From Candidatus Parabeggiatoa sp. nov. 2 (lineage in GTDB: Bacteria; Pseudomonadota; Gammaproteobacteria; Beggiatoales; Beggiatoaceae): 45,480 bases of DNA. The notes beneath the pieces are model-generated. The model was not told where the DNA came from. It did not search any database and saw only the letters and a list, made by a program, of their open reading frames with translations. Numbering within the stretch: position 1 is the first letter of the stretch; each line of letters starts with the position of its first letter. Made by a program: the position numbers and the translations under genes. The DNA is taken from contig NBMI01000048.1 in assembly GCA_002085445.1 (NCBI GenBank), positions 1 to 45,480 on the forward strand, given 5' to 3'. Below, piece by piece: positions 1 to 7,956 of this stretch.

Positions 1-382
<382 letters not shown>

Positions 383-480
383 AAATAGTTGCAATTTTAC
401 TGTTCAACGCAAAAGTTACACTCAAATTGAGCAAGGTTTCTTGCATTGATTTTTTTCTATTGTTTCAATCTATCAACGCA

Positions 481-521
481 AGTACCCACACAAATTACTT
501 GATCTAATTTTTTAAAGAACA
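481..521 (-). promoter_or_regulatory. rRNA leader antitermination boxA and adjoining conserved leader
   Basis: On the minus strand positions 521-511 read TGTTCTTTAAA, close to the E. coli rrn boxA TGCTCTTTAACA. About 20 nt downstream TGTGTGGGTACT (492-481) matches the E. coli leader TGTGTGGGCACT. In E. coli these elements load the Nus factors on nascent rRNA and take part in the RNase III processing stem. The match and position (about 130 nt before mature 16S) support a genuine rrn leader here. Confidence 0.8.
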
Positions 522-636
522 TGTAAACTCTAATAAACAGGTGCTATAATTTAGCACACAAGAGTTTTTTTACCTCACCTAAAAAATCACCGACAACTTA
601 TATTGTCTTACCTGTATTGTTGCAAAGGAGCCGTGC

Positions 637-664
637 ATTATAAACGTTATTTTAAAACTGTCAA
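637..664 (-). promoter_or_regulatory. rRNA promoter copy 1 (proximal)
   Basis: Minus-strand TTGACA (664-659), 16-bp spacer, TATAAT (642-637), then discriminator GCACGG. An A-run lies just upstream of the -35, as in an UP-element proximal subsite. It is the promoter nearest to 16S; start expected near 630, giving a leader of roughly 250 nt. Confidence 0.8.
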
Positions 665-760
665 GCTTTTTTTTGACTCGGTTTATAATAGAATTAATTA
701 TCGCTTGGCTTCTTCCGCATCCAACCACTCAATGTCGGTGGTGTTACAAAGGAGCCATGC

Positions 761-788
761 ATTATAAACGTTATTTTAAAACTGTCAA
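761..788 (-). promoter_or_regulatory. rRNA promoter copy 2
   Basis: TTGACA (788-783), 16 bp, TATAAT (766-761), identical core to copy 1; discriminator GCATGG. Lies 124 bp upstream of copy 1. Confidence 0.75.
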
Positions 789-883
789 GCTTTTTTTGAC
801 TCGGTTTATAATAGAATTAATTATCGCTTGGCTTCTTCCGCATCCAACCACTCAATGTCGGTGGTGTTACAAAGGAGCCGCGC

Positions 884-911
884 ATTATAAACGTTATTTT
901 AAAACTGTCAA
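884..911 (-). promoter_or_regulatory. rRNA promoter copy 3
   Basis: TTGACA (911-906), 16 bp, TATAAT (889-884), discriminator GCGCGG. 123 bp upstream of copy 2. Confidence 0.75.
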
Positions 912-1003
912 GCTTTTTTGACTCGGTTTATAATTATTCAATTTCACTTGGCTTCTTCCCCATCCAACCACTCAATGTCGGTGGTGTTACAAAGGAGCCG
1001 CGC

Positions 1004-1031
1004 ATTATAAACGTTATTTTAAAACTGTCAA
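1004..1031 (-). promoter_or_regulatory. rRNA promoter copy 4
   Basis: TTGACA (1031-1026), 16 bp, TATAAT (1009-1004), discriminator GCGCGG. 120 bp upstream of copy 3. Confidence 0.75.
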
Positions 1032-1095
1032 GCTTTTTTGACTCGGTTTACCCATCCAACCACTCAATGTCGGTGGTGTTACAAATGAGCCGCGC

Positions 1096-1123
1096 ATTAT
1101 AAACGTTGTTTTAAAACTGTCAA
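1096..1123 (-). promoter_or_regulatory. rRNA promoter copy 5
   Basis: TTGACA (1123-1118), 16 bp, TATAAT (1101-1096). The spacer has one change from the other copies. Only 92 bp upstream of copy 4, because the repeat unit between them lacks 28 bp. Confidence 0.75.
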
Positions 1124-1215
1124 GCTTTTTTGACTCGGTTTATAATTATTCAATTTCGCTTGGCTTCTTCCCCATCCAACCACTCAATGTCGGTGGTGTT
1201 ACAAAGGAGCCGCGC

Positions 1216-1243
1216 ATTATAAACGTTATTTTAAAACTGTCAA
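1216..1243 (-). promoter_or_regulatory. rRNA promoter copy 6 (distal)
   Basis: TTGACA (1243-1238), 16 bp, TATAAT (1221-1216), discriminator GCGCGG. The -35 hexamer lies inside a 25-codon reading frame with a strong ribosome binding site (1226-1303). Confidence 0.72.
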
Positions 1244-1303
1244 GCTTTTTTGACTCTGGCATCCCATCCAACCATCTGCACCAACATGCGAACCTTGTTT
1301 CAT
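1226..1303 (-). CDS. Possible 25-residue leader peptide or gene-start remnant
   Basis: ATG at 1303 is preceded by a perfect AGGAGG (1315-1310) six bases upstream, the best Shine-Dalgarno site in the window. The frame runs 25 codons (MKQGSHVGADGWMGC...) and ends TAA within the distal rRNA promoter. The peptide matches no family I know. It may be the start of a gene cut off when the promoter repeat array was formed, or a small expressed peptide. No upstream promoter is obvious. Confidence 0.35.
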   Translation of the reverse strand: MKQGSHVGADGWMGCQSQKSLTVLK

Positions 1304-1635
1304 ATCAAACCTCCTGTTTATATTACGCAGACTTTATATTTGTCTGTTCTTATTTATTAGGAACTTAGGATATGGGGACGCTGTTCTAAGGGCGACTAAC
1401 GCCATAAAGACGTATTTTGTGGCTCGTCCGAGTACGCAAAGGGTACGAAATAATTGAACATTTTTGAACAGGCTTTCAACAGTGTTATGCCGCGAGACTG
1501 CGGGGTTGCTGGAAAGAGCAAAACTGATTTCAGTCTACTTGAACATCCGCATGGATAATCAACTCCACTTTAAGAAATGGTAAAAGTGCAGTCAATAAAT
1601 TACAATTAAAAAAAATCAAAATAGCTTGATAGCAC
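1304..1635. other. Intergenic region between the rRNA promoter array and rpsT
   Basis: Apart from the Shine-Dalgarno site of the small minus-strand frame, I see no gene, tRNA or convincing terminator here. It separates the divergent rRNA and rpsT transcription units. Confidence 0.5.
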
Positions 1636-1664
1636 TTGATAAGTCATTAAATATACGAGATAAT
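1636..1664 (+). promoter_or_regulatory. Candidate rpsT promoter
   Basis: TTGATA (1636-1641), 17-bp spacer, GATAAT (1659-1664). A start near 1671 would give a leader of about 23 nt holding AGGAG (1682-1686). Each hexamer has one or two mismatches to the sigma-70 consensus. Confidence 0.45.
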
Positions 1665-1693
1665 CCAGATTTTAAACTGATAGGAGTCACACA

Positions 1694-1963
1694 TTGGCTA
1701 ATTCTGCACAAGCGAGAAAACGCGCTCGGCAAGCTGAAAAGCATCGTCAACATAATACCAGTCAGCGTTCTATGTTGCGTACTTCTGTAAAAAAAGTAGT
1801 TAAAGCCATTGCGGCTGGCAATCAAGCAGAGGCACAAGCGGCTTATCAAGCCGCGGTGCCCCTAGTTGACCGCATGGCTAATAAGGGTTTAATTCATAAA
1901 AACAAGGCCGCTCGTCATAAAAGCCGCCTCAATGCCCATATTCGCGCCATGACGTCTTGTTGA
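1694..1963 (+). CDS. rpsT: 30S ribosomal protein S20
   Basis: 89 residues, the usual length for S20. It shows the family pattern: lysine/arginine-rich start ([20 protein letters not shown]), the [11 protein letters not shown] helix, and the near-invariant [15 protein letters not shown] toward the C-terminus. S20 binds 16S rRNA early in assembly of the 30S body. The start is TTG at 1694, seven bases after AGGAG. E. coli rpsT also starts with UUG, and that weak start takes part in its translational autoregulation, so the unusual start is probably functional rather than an annotation error. It is divergent from the 16S gene and has a candidate promoter just upstream. In many gammaproteobacteria it neighbours murJ/ribF, which are not seen here. 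Confidence 0.96.
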   Translation: MANSAQARKRARQAEKHRQHNTSQRSMLRTSVKKVVKAIAAGNQAEAQAAYQAAVPLVDRMANKGLIHKNKAARHKSRLNAHIRAMTSC

Positions 1964-1979
1964 TGTAAGTCAATAAATA

Positions 1980-2416
1980 TAGGACTGACGCATTCATAAA
2001 TGAAATTCATTGACAGATTTTGTGAGTTGTCTGTAAAACGCCGTTTTGTCTAGGGGCGCGTGATGTCAATTAAGTCAATTTTAGGCGAACGTATTATTAA
2101 AAAACTTTGGCCTATACTAAGCTCCTTTATAAACGAGGTAACGGGCGAGAGCATAGTAGCTCTTATCTCGTTCCGCTTGGAACCAAGTTACCCCCATTTA
2201 GGCGTGTGTCACGGTTCTCAGGTTCAAAAAGAAGGAATCGAGATAAAAAAACGCTTTACGAAGTTACCGAGCGAAGCGAGATAATTTATGATCTAAGTAA
2301 AAGTTTTTGCTTCGCAAAAACTTTTGCCTGGATCAGTGTGCTATATAAAAAAGAAATTATTTGCCTGAGTGCGTCTGGTTTAGTCAATTAGTTATTTGCT
2401 TCAGTGCGTCAGTCCT
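1980..2416. mobile_element. MITE-like element, family 1 (long copy, TA-flanked)
   Basis: Bounded by inverted repeats: TAGGACTGACGCA at the left and TGCGTCAGTCCTA at the right (reverse complement TAGGACTGACGCA), 13 of 13 matching, each beginning with TA. The terminal TA dinucleotides may be the target duplication, as in IS630/Tc1-type MITEs. Inside are a perfect hairpin (2299-2325, AAAAGTTTTTGC stem with TTC loop) and no convincing gene. Reading frames inside it overlap one another and match nothing. Confidence 0.6.
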
Positions 2417-2721
2417 AAAATAATTCGATGCCGTCGCCGTCGGGGCGCGGTGTCTTTTTAAAGGGTTTGCAATCGCAAAAAAACCGCCCCTATTCATTTA
2501 TGTTGCCCCCTTTGAGGAGGGCAGTATGTGATCTGTCCTCCAACCATACACCAAAATGGTTTTTTTAAGCTGGTAAAATTCCATAGCGGATTTGAAAAGC
2601 AAGCGTACACTCATTTTAATAAGTTTGCCATGATGGCGCTTTGATGGATGATTTATTGTGCAAATTCAGTATCTTGCTTTCATGTACCTACTTGACTGAG
2701 GGCCGATTGTACACAGTGAAG
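2417..2721. other. Intergenic stretch without recognisable gene
   Basis: Contains short palindromic stretches and GC-rich spots. No reading frame with family resemblance, no tRNA and no clear terminator seen. Confidence 0.5.
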
Positions 2722-2848
2722 TATACTGCGCACGGTTAGCTTTTTACACACCCCTCTCTCGATGTAAGTCAACCAGTGGAAAAGTCCCCTCTTTTTTGGG
2801 GATGCAAGGGGTGGATTTTTAGTCCAGTTTTTAGCCGTGCAAAGTATA
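2722..2848. mobile_element. MITE-like element, family 2
   Basis: Left end TATACTGCGCACGGTTAG, right end reverse complement TATACTTTGCACGGCTAA, an imperfect 18-bp inverted repeat. The interior has the typical signature of this family: ACACACCCC near the left, AAGTCCCCTC and GGGGATGCAAGGGGTG near the right, so the interior can fold on itself. Other copies lie at 4653, 11701, 23966 (decayed), 30682 and 36131. Confidence 0.6.
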
Positions 2849-2852
2849 ACTT

Positions 2853-3109
2853 TAGGACTGACGCACTAATCTAATTAACAGTTTTGTTATTTTTAAAAAT
2901 TGCCTATTTAAAGGCATTGGCTTTTTAGATGAAAGAGCCTCCATACTATATAGTGTACCCACTACACACCCCTAGCCCCTTTGAACCGGGATGTTAAACC
3001 GCGGTTAAGTCCCCTCTTTTCCGGGGATGCAAGGGGTGTGTTATTTTTTTTGTAAGTGCATAAATGATTGAATACTGTATGAGTAAAATTTTTCAAGGCG
3101 TGAGTCCTA
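2853..3109. mobile_element. MITE-like element, family 1 (copy interrupted by other repeat)
   Basis: Left end TAGGACTGACGCA, right end GGCGTGAGTCCTA. The outer parts align with the 3126-3244 copy (shared GGCATTGG/CGACCTTTTAGA block and GAATACT near the right). The middle carries a block of the ACACACCCC/AAGTCCCCTC type seen in family 2, so one element seems to have inserted in another. Confidence 0.5.
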
Positions 3110-3125
3110 GTATAGATCAAGCCTT

Positions 3126-3244
3126 TAGGGCTTACGCACTCAGGTAACTAACTGGTTGATTTTGTCGTGAATAGAAGGCATCGACCTTTTAGAAGTAACT
3201 CACTGAATACTTAATAAATTTATTTTGTCAATGCGTAAGTCCTA
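3126..3244. mobile_element. MITE-like element, family 1 (119 bp)
   Basis: Left end TAGGGCTTACGCACT, right end ATGCGTAAGTCCTA; reverse complement TAGGACTTACGCAT. Imperfect inverted repeat of about 13 bp, with TA at both ends. Closely similar copies at 4350-4476 and 23754-23883 share the interior blocks CCTTTTAGA and TTTATTTTGTCAATGCGTAAG. Confidence 0.7.
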
Positions 3245-3465
3245 GCTTTTAGGGAGGGCGAAGTGAGTTTAATTTTTATATGGACTTATTAAATTCTTTT
3301 GGGGTAGTTTTACGCAAAGATAATCGCGCCTTTGAGAAGGTGAAGTAGCCCTTCGAGTGCAAGACAAGCTAGGAACGAATGTTTTTCTCCAATAGTTTTT
3401 AAGGCGATTTGACAGTGGTGCATTTTGCGCTATATGAATGAGTCGCCTCAATCCAGAGAATTTTT

Positions 3466-4158
3466 ATGATTTCTGATGCCCTCACCAGGATAAAAAAAGT
3501 AAGAAAACGTATTGCTGAGGCGGCGCGGCAATTTGCTCGTTCCCCTGGGAGCATACGGTTGTTGGCTGTGAGTAAAACTCGCCCGGTTGAGGATATTGTA
3601 ACGGCATTCAATAGTGGTCAAACTTGCTTTGGTGAGAATTATTTGCAAGAGGCTGTACCAAAAATCGATGCTTTGCGCGATTATCCATTGGAGTGGCATT
3701 TTATAGGCCCATTGCAGAGTAATAAAACCCGTTTGATTGCGGAAAATTTTGATTGGGTGCAGTCGTTGGATAAGTTGAAACATGCTCAACGTTTGAATGC
3801 ACAGCGGCCGGAGAATTTTCCGCCTTTGAATGTGTGTATTCAGGTTAATATTAGTGAAGAAACCCAAAAATCAGGAGTCCATTTGACTGATTTGCCCACT
3901 TTAGCTCAGGCGATTGCAGAGTTGCCGCGCTTGCGCTTGCGTGGTTTGATGGCTTTGCCAACACTTTGTCAAGATTTTGAGCAGCAGCGTATTCCTTTTC
4001 GAGCCTTGCGTATCGCTTATCTTAAGTTGCAGGAGTCGGGCTTGGCGCTTGATACGTTGTCGATGGGTATGACTGGTGATATGGTGGCTGCAATTGCGGA
4101 GGGAGCAACGTTTGTACGCATAGGGACGGGGATTTTTGGGGAGCGTGTTGGAAAATGA
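3466..4158 (+). CDS. yggS: YggS-family PLP homeostasis protein
   Basis: 230 residues, close to E. coli YggS (234). It is a single-domain type III-fold protein that carries pyridoxal 5'-phosphate and takes part in vitamin B6 and amino acid homeostasis; no enzymatic activity is established for the family. Visible motifs: LLAVSKTRP with the PLP lysine at K37, CFGENYLQEA, WHFIGPLQSNK, LRGLMALP, and the C-terminal phosphate-binding LSMGMTGDMVAAIAEGATFVRIGTGIFGER. The usual MSxD is MTGD here. The start ATG at 3466 has only a weak GAGAA upstream. The frequent neighbours pilT, proC and yggT are not nearby; it stands alone between repeat-rich gaps. Confidence 0.93.
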   Translation: MISDALTRIKKVRKRIAEAARQFARSPGSIRLLAVSKTRPVEDIVTAFNSGQTCFGENYLQEAVPKIDALRDYPLEWHFIGPLQSNKTRLIAENFDWVQSLDKLKHAQRLNAQRPENFPPLNVCIQVNISEETQKSGVHLTDLPTLAQAIAELPRLRLRGLMALPTLCQDFEQQRIPFRALRIAYLKLQESGLALDTLSMGMTGDMVAAIAEGATFVRIGTGIFGERVGK

Positions 4159-4349
4159 AAAATGAAAACTGATTTAAGAGGAACTTGCTTTGGTTCCATT
4201 CGCCATTCGCCATTCGCCATTCGTTATTCGCTATTCGCCATCGGCAAAAAATTTGTTGCAGCATTTTTTCCAAGAATATTTTCGTCCGAAAACGCTGGGC
4301 TTGTGCCTCACAAGTCCAGCGCATATTCAACGCCCGTTGTGGTGTCATC

Positions 4350-4476
4350 TAGACTTACGCACTCAGCAAAGTAACCAATTTATTTTATTTTAAAACTTTC
4401 CAAATAAAGGTCTAGGCCTTTTAGACGTAACTGATTGAATACTCAAGAAATTTATTTTGTCAATGCGTAAGTCCTA
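4350..4476. mobile_element. MITE-like element, family 1 (127 bp)
   Basis: Left TAGACTTACGCACTCA, right GTCAATGCGTAAGTCCTA, with TA at both ends. The interior aligns with the 3126 and 23754 copies (AAATAAAGG, GGCCTTTTAGA, TTGAATACT, TTTATTTTGTCAATG). Confidence 0.7.
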
Positions 4477-4652
4477 TCATCGTTTCTACTGTCTTACAAA
4501 TCGCATCAATGCTTGGCGGTGGCTCAAGCAAAATTTCTGTTTATTGCGATATCACAGTTTCTAACAACCCCCCCTGCTACACCAACCACCTGTTTGCCAG
4601 CCACCATAGATTCTAATGGTGACATGCCAAAGTCTTCGTATTTAGGTATGTG

Positions 4653-5046
4653 TGTACTGCAAACGGTTAGGATTTGACCCCCCTGACACACCCCCACCCC
4701 TTACTAATTATTAATTATTAATAATTAATTATTAATTATTAACAATTAAATATTAACAATTAGTAACCCCCCTACCCCTCTCAAGAGGCGACTCTACGCA
4801 CACATTTTTTCTTTTTTTTATTTAATTGATTTATCAGCGATTTTTGATTGGAACATTCGGGTGAGGAACGAATTCCAACCGCCCAAAACCCAATGAAATT
4901 GGGGATAAATTTTTACAAACACTAATATTAAGGCAATTTATGTGCATAGAATAGCTCAAGAGGGGAGTAAAACCGTGGAAAAGTCCCCTTACGTCAGGGG
5001 ATTTAGGGAGGTGTTTTTAGTCCAATTTTCTACCGTGCAAAGTATA
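4653..5046. mobile_element. MITE-like element, family 2, enlarged by inserted AT repeats
   Basis: Left end TGTACTGCAAACGGTTAG, right end reverse complement TATACTTTGCACGGTAGA. Both ends and the ACACACCCCC and AAGTCCCCTTACGTC blocks identify family 2. The middle holds a low-complexity run of TAATTATTAAT-type units (about 4700-4765) and unrelated sequence, so the copy is about three times the normal length. Confidence 0.5.
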
Positions 5047-5548
5047 GTTATACTGGGTACCGTCATAAACTGAGTTTTTTTGTCATTTGAGCGAAGCGAG
5101 AAATCTTGAGTCATTTCAAGAAGATTCCTCACATCCGTTCGAAATGACAAAAGCGCAATTTGTGCCGGTGCGGAGTATAGTTGTTCGGAAAAATCCGGGG
5201 GCAAACCTCCGAGGTTTACCAAACTTATCTCGCTTCGCTCGGAACGATGTTCAGAGCGAAGCTTAAGCGAGAGCAACCTCGGAGGTTTTGAGCCACCAAA
5301 TATCTGAAAAACTACAGCGTCGCAACATTTTTAGCAAGTCTTTGTAATCGCTGTAATTCTTATTCGCCTGAGGTGATGATGAGGCGTTTTTGGGGCTTGA
5401 ATCGTTAAATCCACTATTTTTAAGGGGTATAAACGGTTCATTAATTATAATATATGGAACGTACTTCAAATCCGTGATCATTCCGAAGGGCCAACAGGTC
5501 ATTAAATTTCAGGTAAAATTATATACTTATGACTAATCTAGTCATTTT
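5047..5548. other. Intergenic stretch with inverted AGCGAAGCGAG motifs
   Basis: Holds several copies of the GAGCGAAGCGAGA / TCTCGCTTCGCTC palindromic motif that recurs over the window (also near 2270, 21890, 23600, 23700). No gene with family resemblance on either strand. Confidence 0.5.
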
Positions 5549-5952
5549 TCATTTATCATTAGTATAGTAATCGCCTTGGCCTTGCCAAGTTAAACGCGCT
5601 GTGTCACCGGGAGGATGTACAATCACTGCGTCTTTGCCTAAATACGTCAGCGCACATTTTCGGACTTGGCAATCAGTATGTCCATATGCGCTATTGCGTT
5701 TTCATAGCGGGGTTGTAGGTAATCAGTGAATGCTTGTAGGGTGGGGTGTAGCCAAAAGGGTAGTCGCTTTAGTCGCGTTGATCATAAATCAATCGGGGCG
5801 GTGTGTGACAATATAAGCATGTTGTGCCCGTGTTGATGATGATGCACGGCTAACGGTGTATAAAAGCCGCTGTAAATCACGATGTCGTCGTTTTTTAAAA
5901 AGGCGGTGCCCGGCACTGGGGTCATTGAATGGGATGATTTTGGTTTGGTCAT
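5549..5952 (-). pseudogene. Degraded gene remnant, unknown family
   Basis: On the minus strand a coding-like frame runs from 5952: MTKPKSSHSMTPVPGTAFL, then FLKNDDIVIYSGFYTPLAVH, to an in-frame TGA at 5784-5782. It continues in the same frame as LPFWLHPTLQAFTDYLQ to a second stop at 5649. After a shift of frame, ALTYLGKDAVIVHPPGD and LTWQGQGDYYTNDK extend to a stop at 5549. The composition looks like real protein in all three pieces, so one in-frame stop and one frameshift have broken the gene. I do not recognise the family. The 5' end is missing or fused to a run of TTACCTA repeats. Confidence 0.4.
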
Positions 5953-6114
5953 ATTGGTAATAGGTAATAGGTAATAGGTAACTAGGCCCAAGTGCCATAA
6001 CGGCCATACTTTTAGTAAATAATTGATTATATTATGAGAATATCTGGTTGGCATATCTTTTTATTTCTCCCATTACCCATTACCCATTCACCCTTTCCCA
6101 TTGAATGATCCTAG

Positions 6115-6354
6115 TGCCCCCTCGTGCCTTCCAAACTCCGCCGCGATTTCACCGCCCAATTTGCCGAACCAATCGCAGGTGCTGTCGTCATCAGCTTTAG
6201 CTTTGTCGAACAACTCAAAAATTTTTCCAAACACCAAGACAAACTTTTTTAAATTGAAAAAATCACCGAAACTGACTTGGCAGCCTTAATTAATTATCAA
6301 GGCACCGTCGCGCTTACCGAGAGTAGAGCGAAAGAGGGCATGCATAAAATTTGA
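6115..6354 (+). pseudogene. Degraded gene fragment, unknown family
   Basis: A frame opens at 6115 and reads LRRDFTAQFAEPIAGAVV, SFVEQLKNFSKHQDKLF, then an in-frame TAA at 6250-6252, then IEKITETDLAALINYQGTV and SRAKEGMHKI to TGA at 6352. It has protein-like composition, no start codon of its own and one nonsense codon. The sequence just before it (6098-6120) resembles the minus-strand sequence near 5925-5945, so this piece and the neighbouring remnant may come from duplicated DNA. Family not recognised. Confidence 0.35.
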
Positions 6355-6355
6355 A

Positions 6356-6524
6356 GGAAATAAAATGACAACATGGCCCTCAACGAGGTAGCCGGAGGTA
6401 GTCGGGATTTCTTTCTTAAGGAACAAAACCGTTCTCATCTACACTCTTTGCGGAGCAAAGTCCAAGTCATTCCCAACCAGAGGTGATCTTGCTTCGCTCG
6501 TGATTTCGTTTGGGAACGAGGAAA
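6356..6524. repeat. 169-bp dispersed direct repeat, copy a
   Basis: Matches 6941-7108 over its whole length with few differences (GACAACATGGCCCTCAACGA ... CGTTTGGGAACGAGG). It includes an inverted motif around TTGCTTCGCTCGTG. No coding function seen. Confidence 0.65.
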
Positions 6525-6795
6525 CTATAGATTTTCAGAAAAATAATTTCTTTGGCAGCTGAAAGCTTAAGTCCCCTAAAGGGGACTAAATAATTATCTG
6601 AATATCTATACAAGGATTGAGTATAAACAAGGATGAAAAAATCCCGGCTTTAATAAAATCTAAGTACCGATGCATAAATTTTCAGGTATTTTATTCGAGG
6701 TGACACCGGCGTTTTTTCAAACAATACTGGGTTTCTAAATACCCGATTATTTATGCACAGGGACTTAGTGACACTTCCGTCCAAAGCTTTAGCTT

Positions 6796-6935
6796 TGGAC
6801 TTAACATTCCAAAATCACTATTTGTTTAGAACTCACCGCTCAATGACAAGGCGTGATGCTCCTGAAACGGCGCGTCAATTCGGGGGCCGCACCAAGCCAC
6901 GCACCCACACGCACAAATTCGGGCATGCACCAATT
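6796..6935. repeat. Dispersed repeat TGGACTTAACATTC, copy 1 (partial)
   Basis: Shares its first ~100 bp with 7174-7432 and 9691-9966 (TTTAGAACTCACCGCTCAAT, GGCGTGATGCTCC, GAAACGGCGCGTCAATT). The later part differs. Contains no gene. Confidence 0.65.
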
Positions 6936-6940
6936 TTGAC

Positions 6941-7108
6941 GGAAATAAAATGACAACATGGCCCTCAACGAGGTGGCAGGAGGTAGTCGGGAATTATTTT
7001 TAATAAACAAAACAATTCTCATCTACACTCTTTGCGGAGCAAAGCCCAAGTGATTCCCAACCAGAGGTGATCTTGCTTCGCTCGTGATTTCGTTTGGGAA
7101 CGAGGTAA
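6941..7108. repeat. 169-bp dispersed direct repeat, copy b
   Basis: Second copy of the repeat at 6356-6524, same orientation, about 585 bp away. Confidence 0.65.
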
Positions 7109-7173
7109 CTTAACAGTCCAAAATCACTACTTATTTAGGACTACGATTAAGTTGGAGTCTAAAGCTTTGGCTT

Positions 7174-7432
7174 TGGACTTAACATTCCAAAATCACTATT
7201 TGTTTAGAACTCACCGCTCAATGACAAGGCGTGATGCTCCCGAAACGGCGCGTCAATTTGGGGGCCACCCAAAGCCTCGCACCCACTGGTAGGCGGTGCT
7301 TATTCTCGCAAAGCTTTTTCCTGAAGCGTTCAAAAGTGAATAGTAGAGCGAAATAGGGCCTGCTTTAAATTTAAAGCTTTTAAAATGACAACATGGCCCC
7401 AAAAGGGCCGTTTTACAAAGCTAAAGCTTTGG
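7174..7432. repeat. Dispersed repeat TGGACTTAACATTC, copy 2 (left flank of lipoprotein gene)
   Basis: About 260 bp, aligned end to end with 9691-9966: GGACTTAACATTC at the left, then GGCGTGATGCTCCCGAAACG, CACTGGTAGGCGGTGCTTAT, GTTCAAAAGTGAATAGTAGA and AAAGGGCCGTTTTACAAAGC at the right. A partial copy of the right half recurs at 7698-7810. Same orientation as the 9691 copy, so the lipoprotein gene sits between direct repeats. Confidence 0.7.
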
Positions 7433-7956
7433 ACGGAAACAACTCTTACAAAGCTAAAGCTTTGTACTCCAACCGTTTGGCTTCGAGAGCCAAACCCTAA
7501 CGGGTTAATACTCGAAGAGTTTTGCTCTCTCAGCTAGGGTGCTCAAGCCAGTTACATTTGCGTTTGTTGCTGGCAGTGAGTCCACGCCTAGAAAGTTGAT
7601 ATGAGAGTTTATGGGACAACGATTGCTCTACATCAAACCATTTGTTCCCAGTCTACGCCCCAATGTCAGCAATTGAACCAAAAGTTTGGAGCAATAAAAA
7701 CGTTCAAAAGTGAATAGTAGAGCAAAATAGGGCCAGCTTTAAATTTAAAGCTTTTAAAATGACAACATGGCCCCAAAAGGGCCGTTTTACAAAGCTAAAG
7801 CTTTGGACGGAAACAACTCTTACAAAGCTAAAGCTTTGGACGGAAACAATTCTTACAAAGCTAAAGCTTTGTATTCCAACTCTTACAAAGCTAAAGCTCA
7901 TGACGACAATTCTACAAAGCTAAAGCAAGTTAGTTATGTTTAAAAAGCCTCGGCCT
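7433..7956. other. Repeat-filled gap with CAAAGCTAAAGCTTTG palindromes
   Basis: Holds a partial copy of the TGGACTTAACATTC repeat's right half (7698-7810) and at least five copies of the palindrome ACAAAGCTAAAGCTTTG or a decayed form. No gene seen. The palindromes lie downstream of the lipoprotein gene and could form mRNA 3' hairpins. Confidence 0.55.

Larger units (their letters stand above)
617..1256 (-). repeat. Tandem repeat array carrying the six rRNA promoters
   Basis: Units of about 120 bp repeat five to six times with few differences. Each unit has, in transcription order, an AT-rich block, an A-run, the promoter, a GC-rich discriminator and a segment with a small stem (ACCAC, 9-nt loop, GTGGT). 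One unit (between copies 4 and 5) has lost 28 bp. Promoter sequences are the best conserved part and all face the 16S gene. In each unit the segment after the promoter can be read as the end of a protein (EWLDAEEAKR followed by a stop in the first unit), so the ancestral unit may have joined a gene end to a promoter. That last point is speculative. Confidence 0.85.

Noticed and set aside
673..921. 82-residue plus-strand frame with an internal duplication
   Set aside because: It is an antisense reading of the tandem rRNA promoter units.
1380..1530. Possible tRNA or small RNA upstream of rpsT
   Set aside because: No cloverleaf or T-loop GTTCGAATC motif could be fitted.
2060..2391. Two overlapping plus-strand frames (74 and 94 residues)
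   Set aside because: They lie inside a repeat bounded by inverted TAGGACTGACGCA ends, overlap each other in different frames and include hairpin sequence; composition is not protein-like.
4017..4374. Several short frames rich in RHSPFAIRYS
   Set aside because: They translate the CATTCGCCATTCG short repeats after yggS.
7704..7901. 65-residue minus-strand frame with SFSFVR repeats
   Set aside because: It is a translation of the ACAAAGCTAAAGCTTTG palindrome repeat, not a gene.
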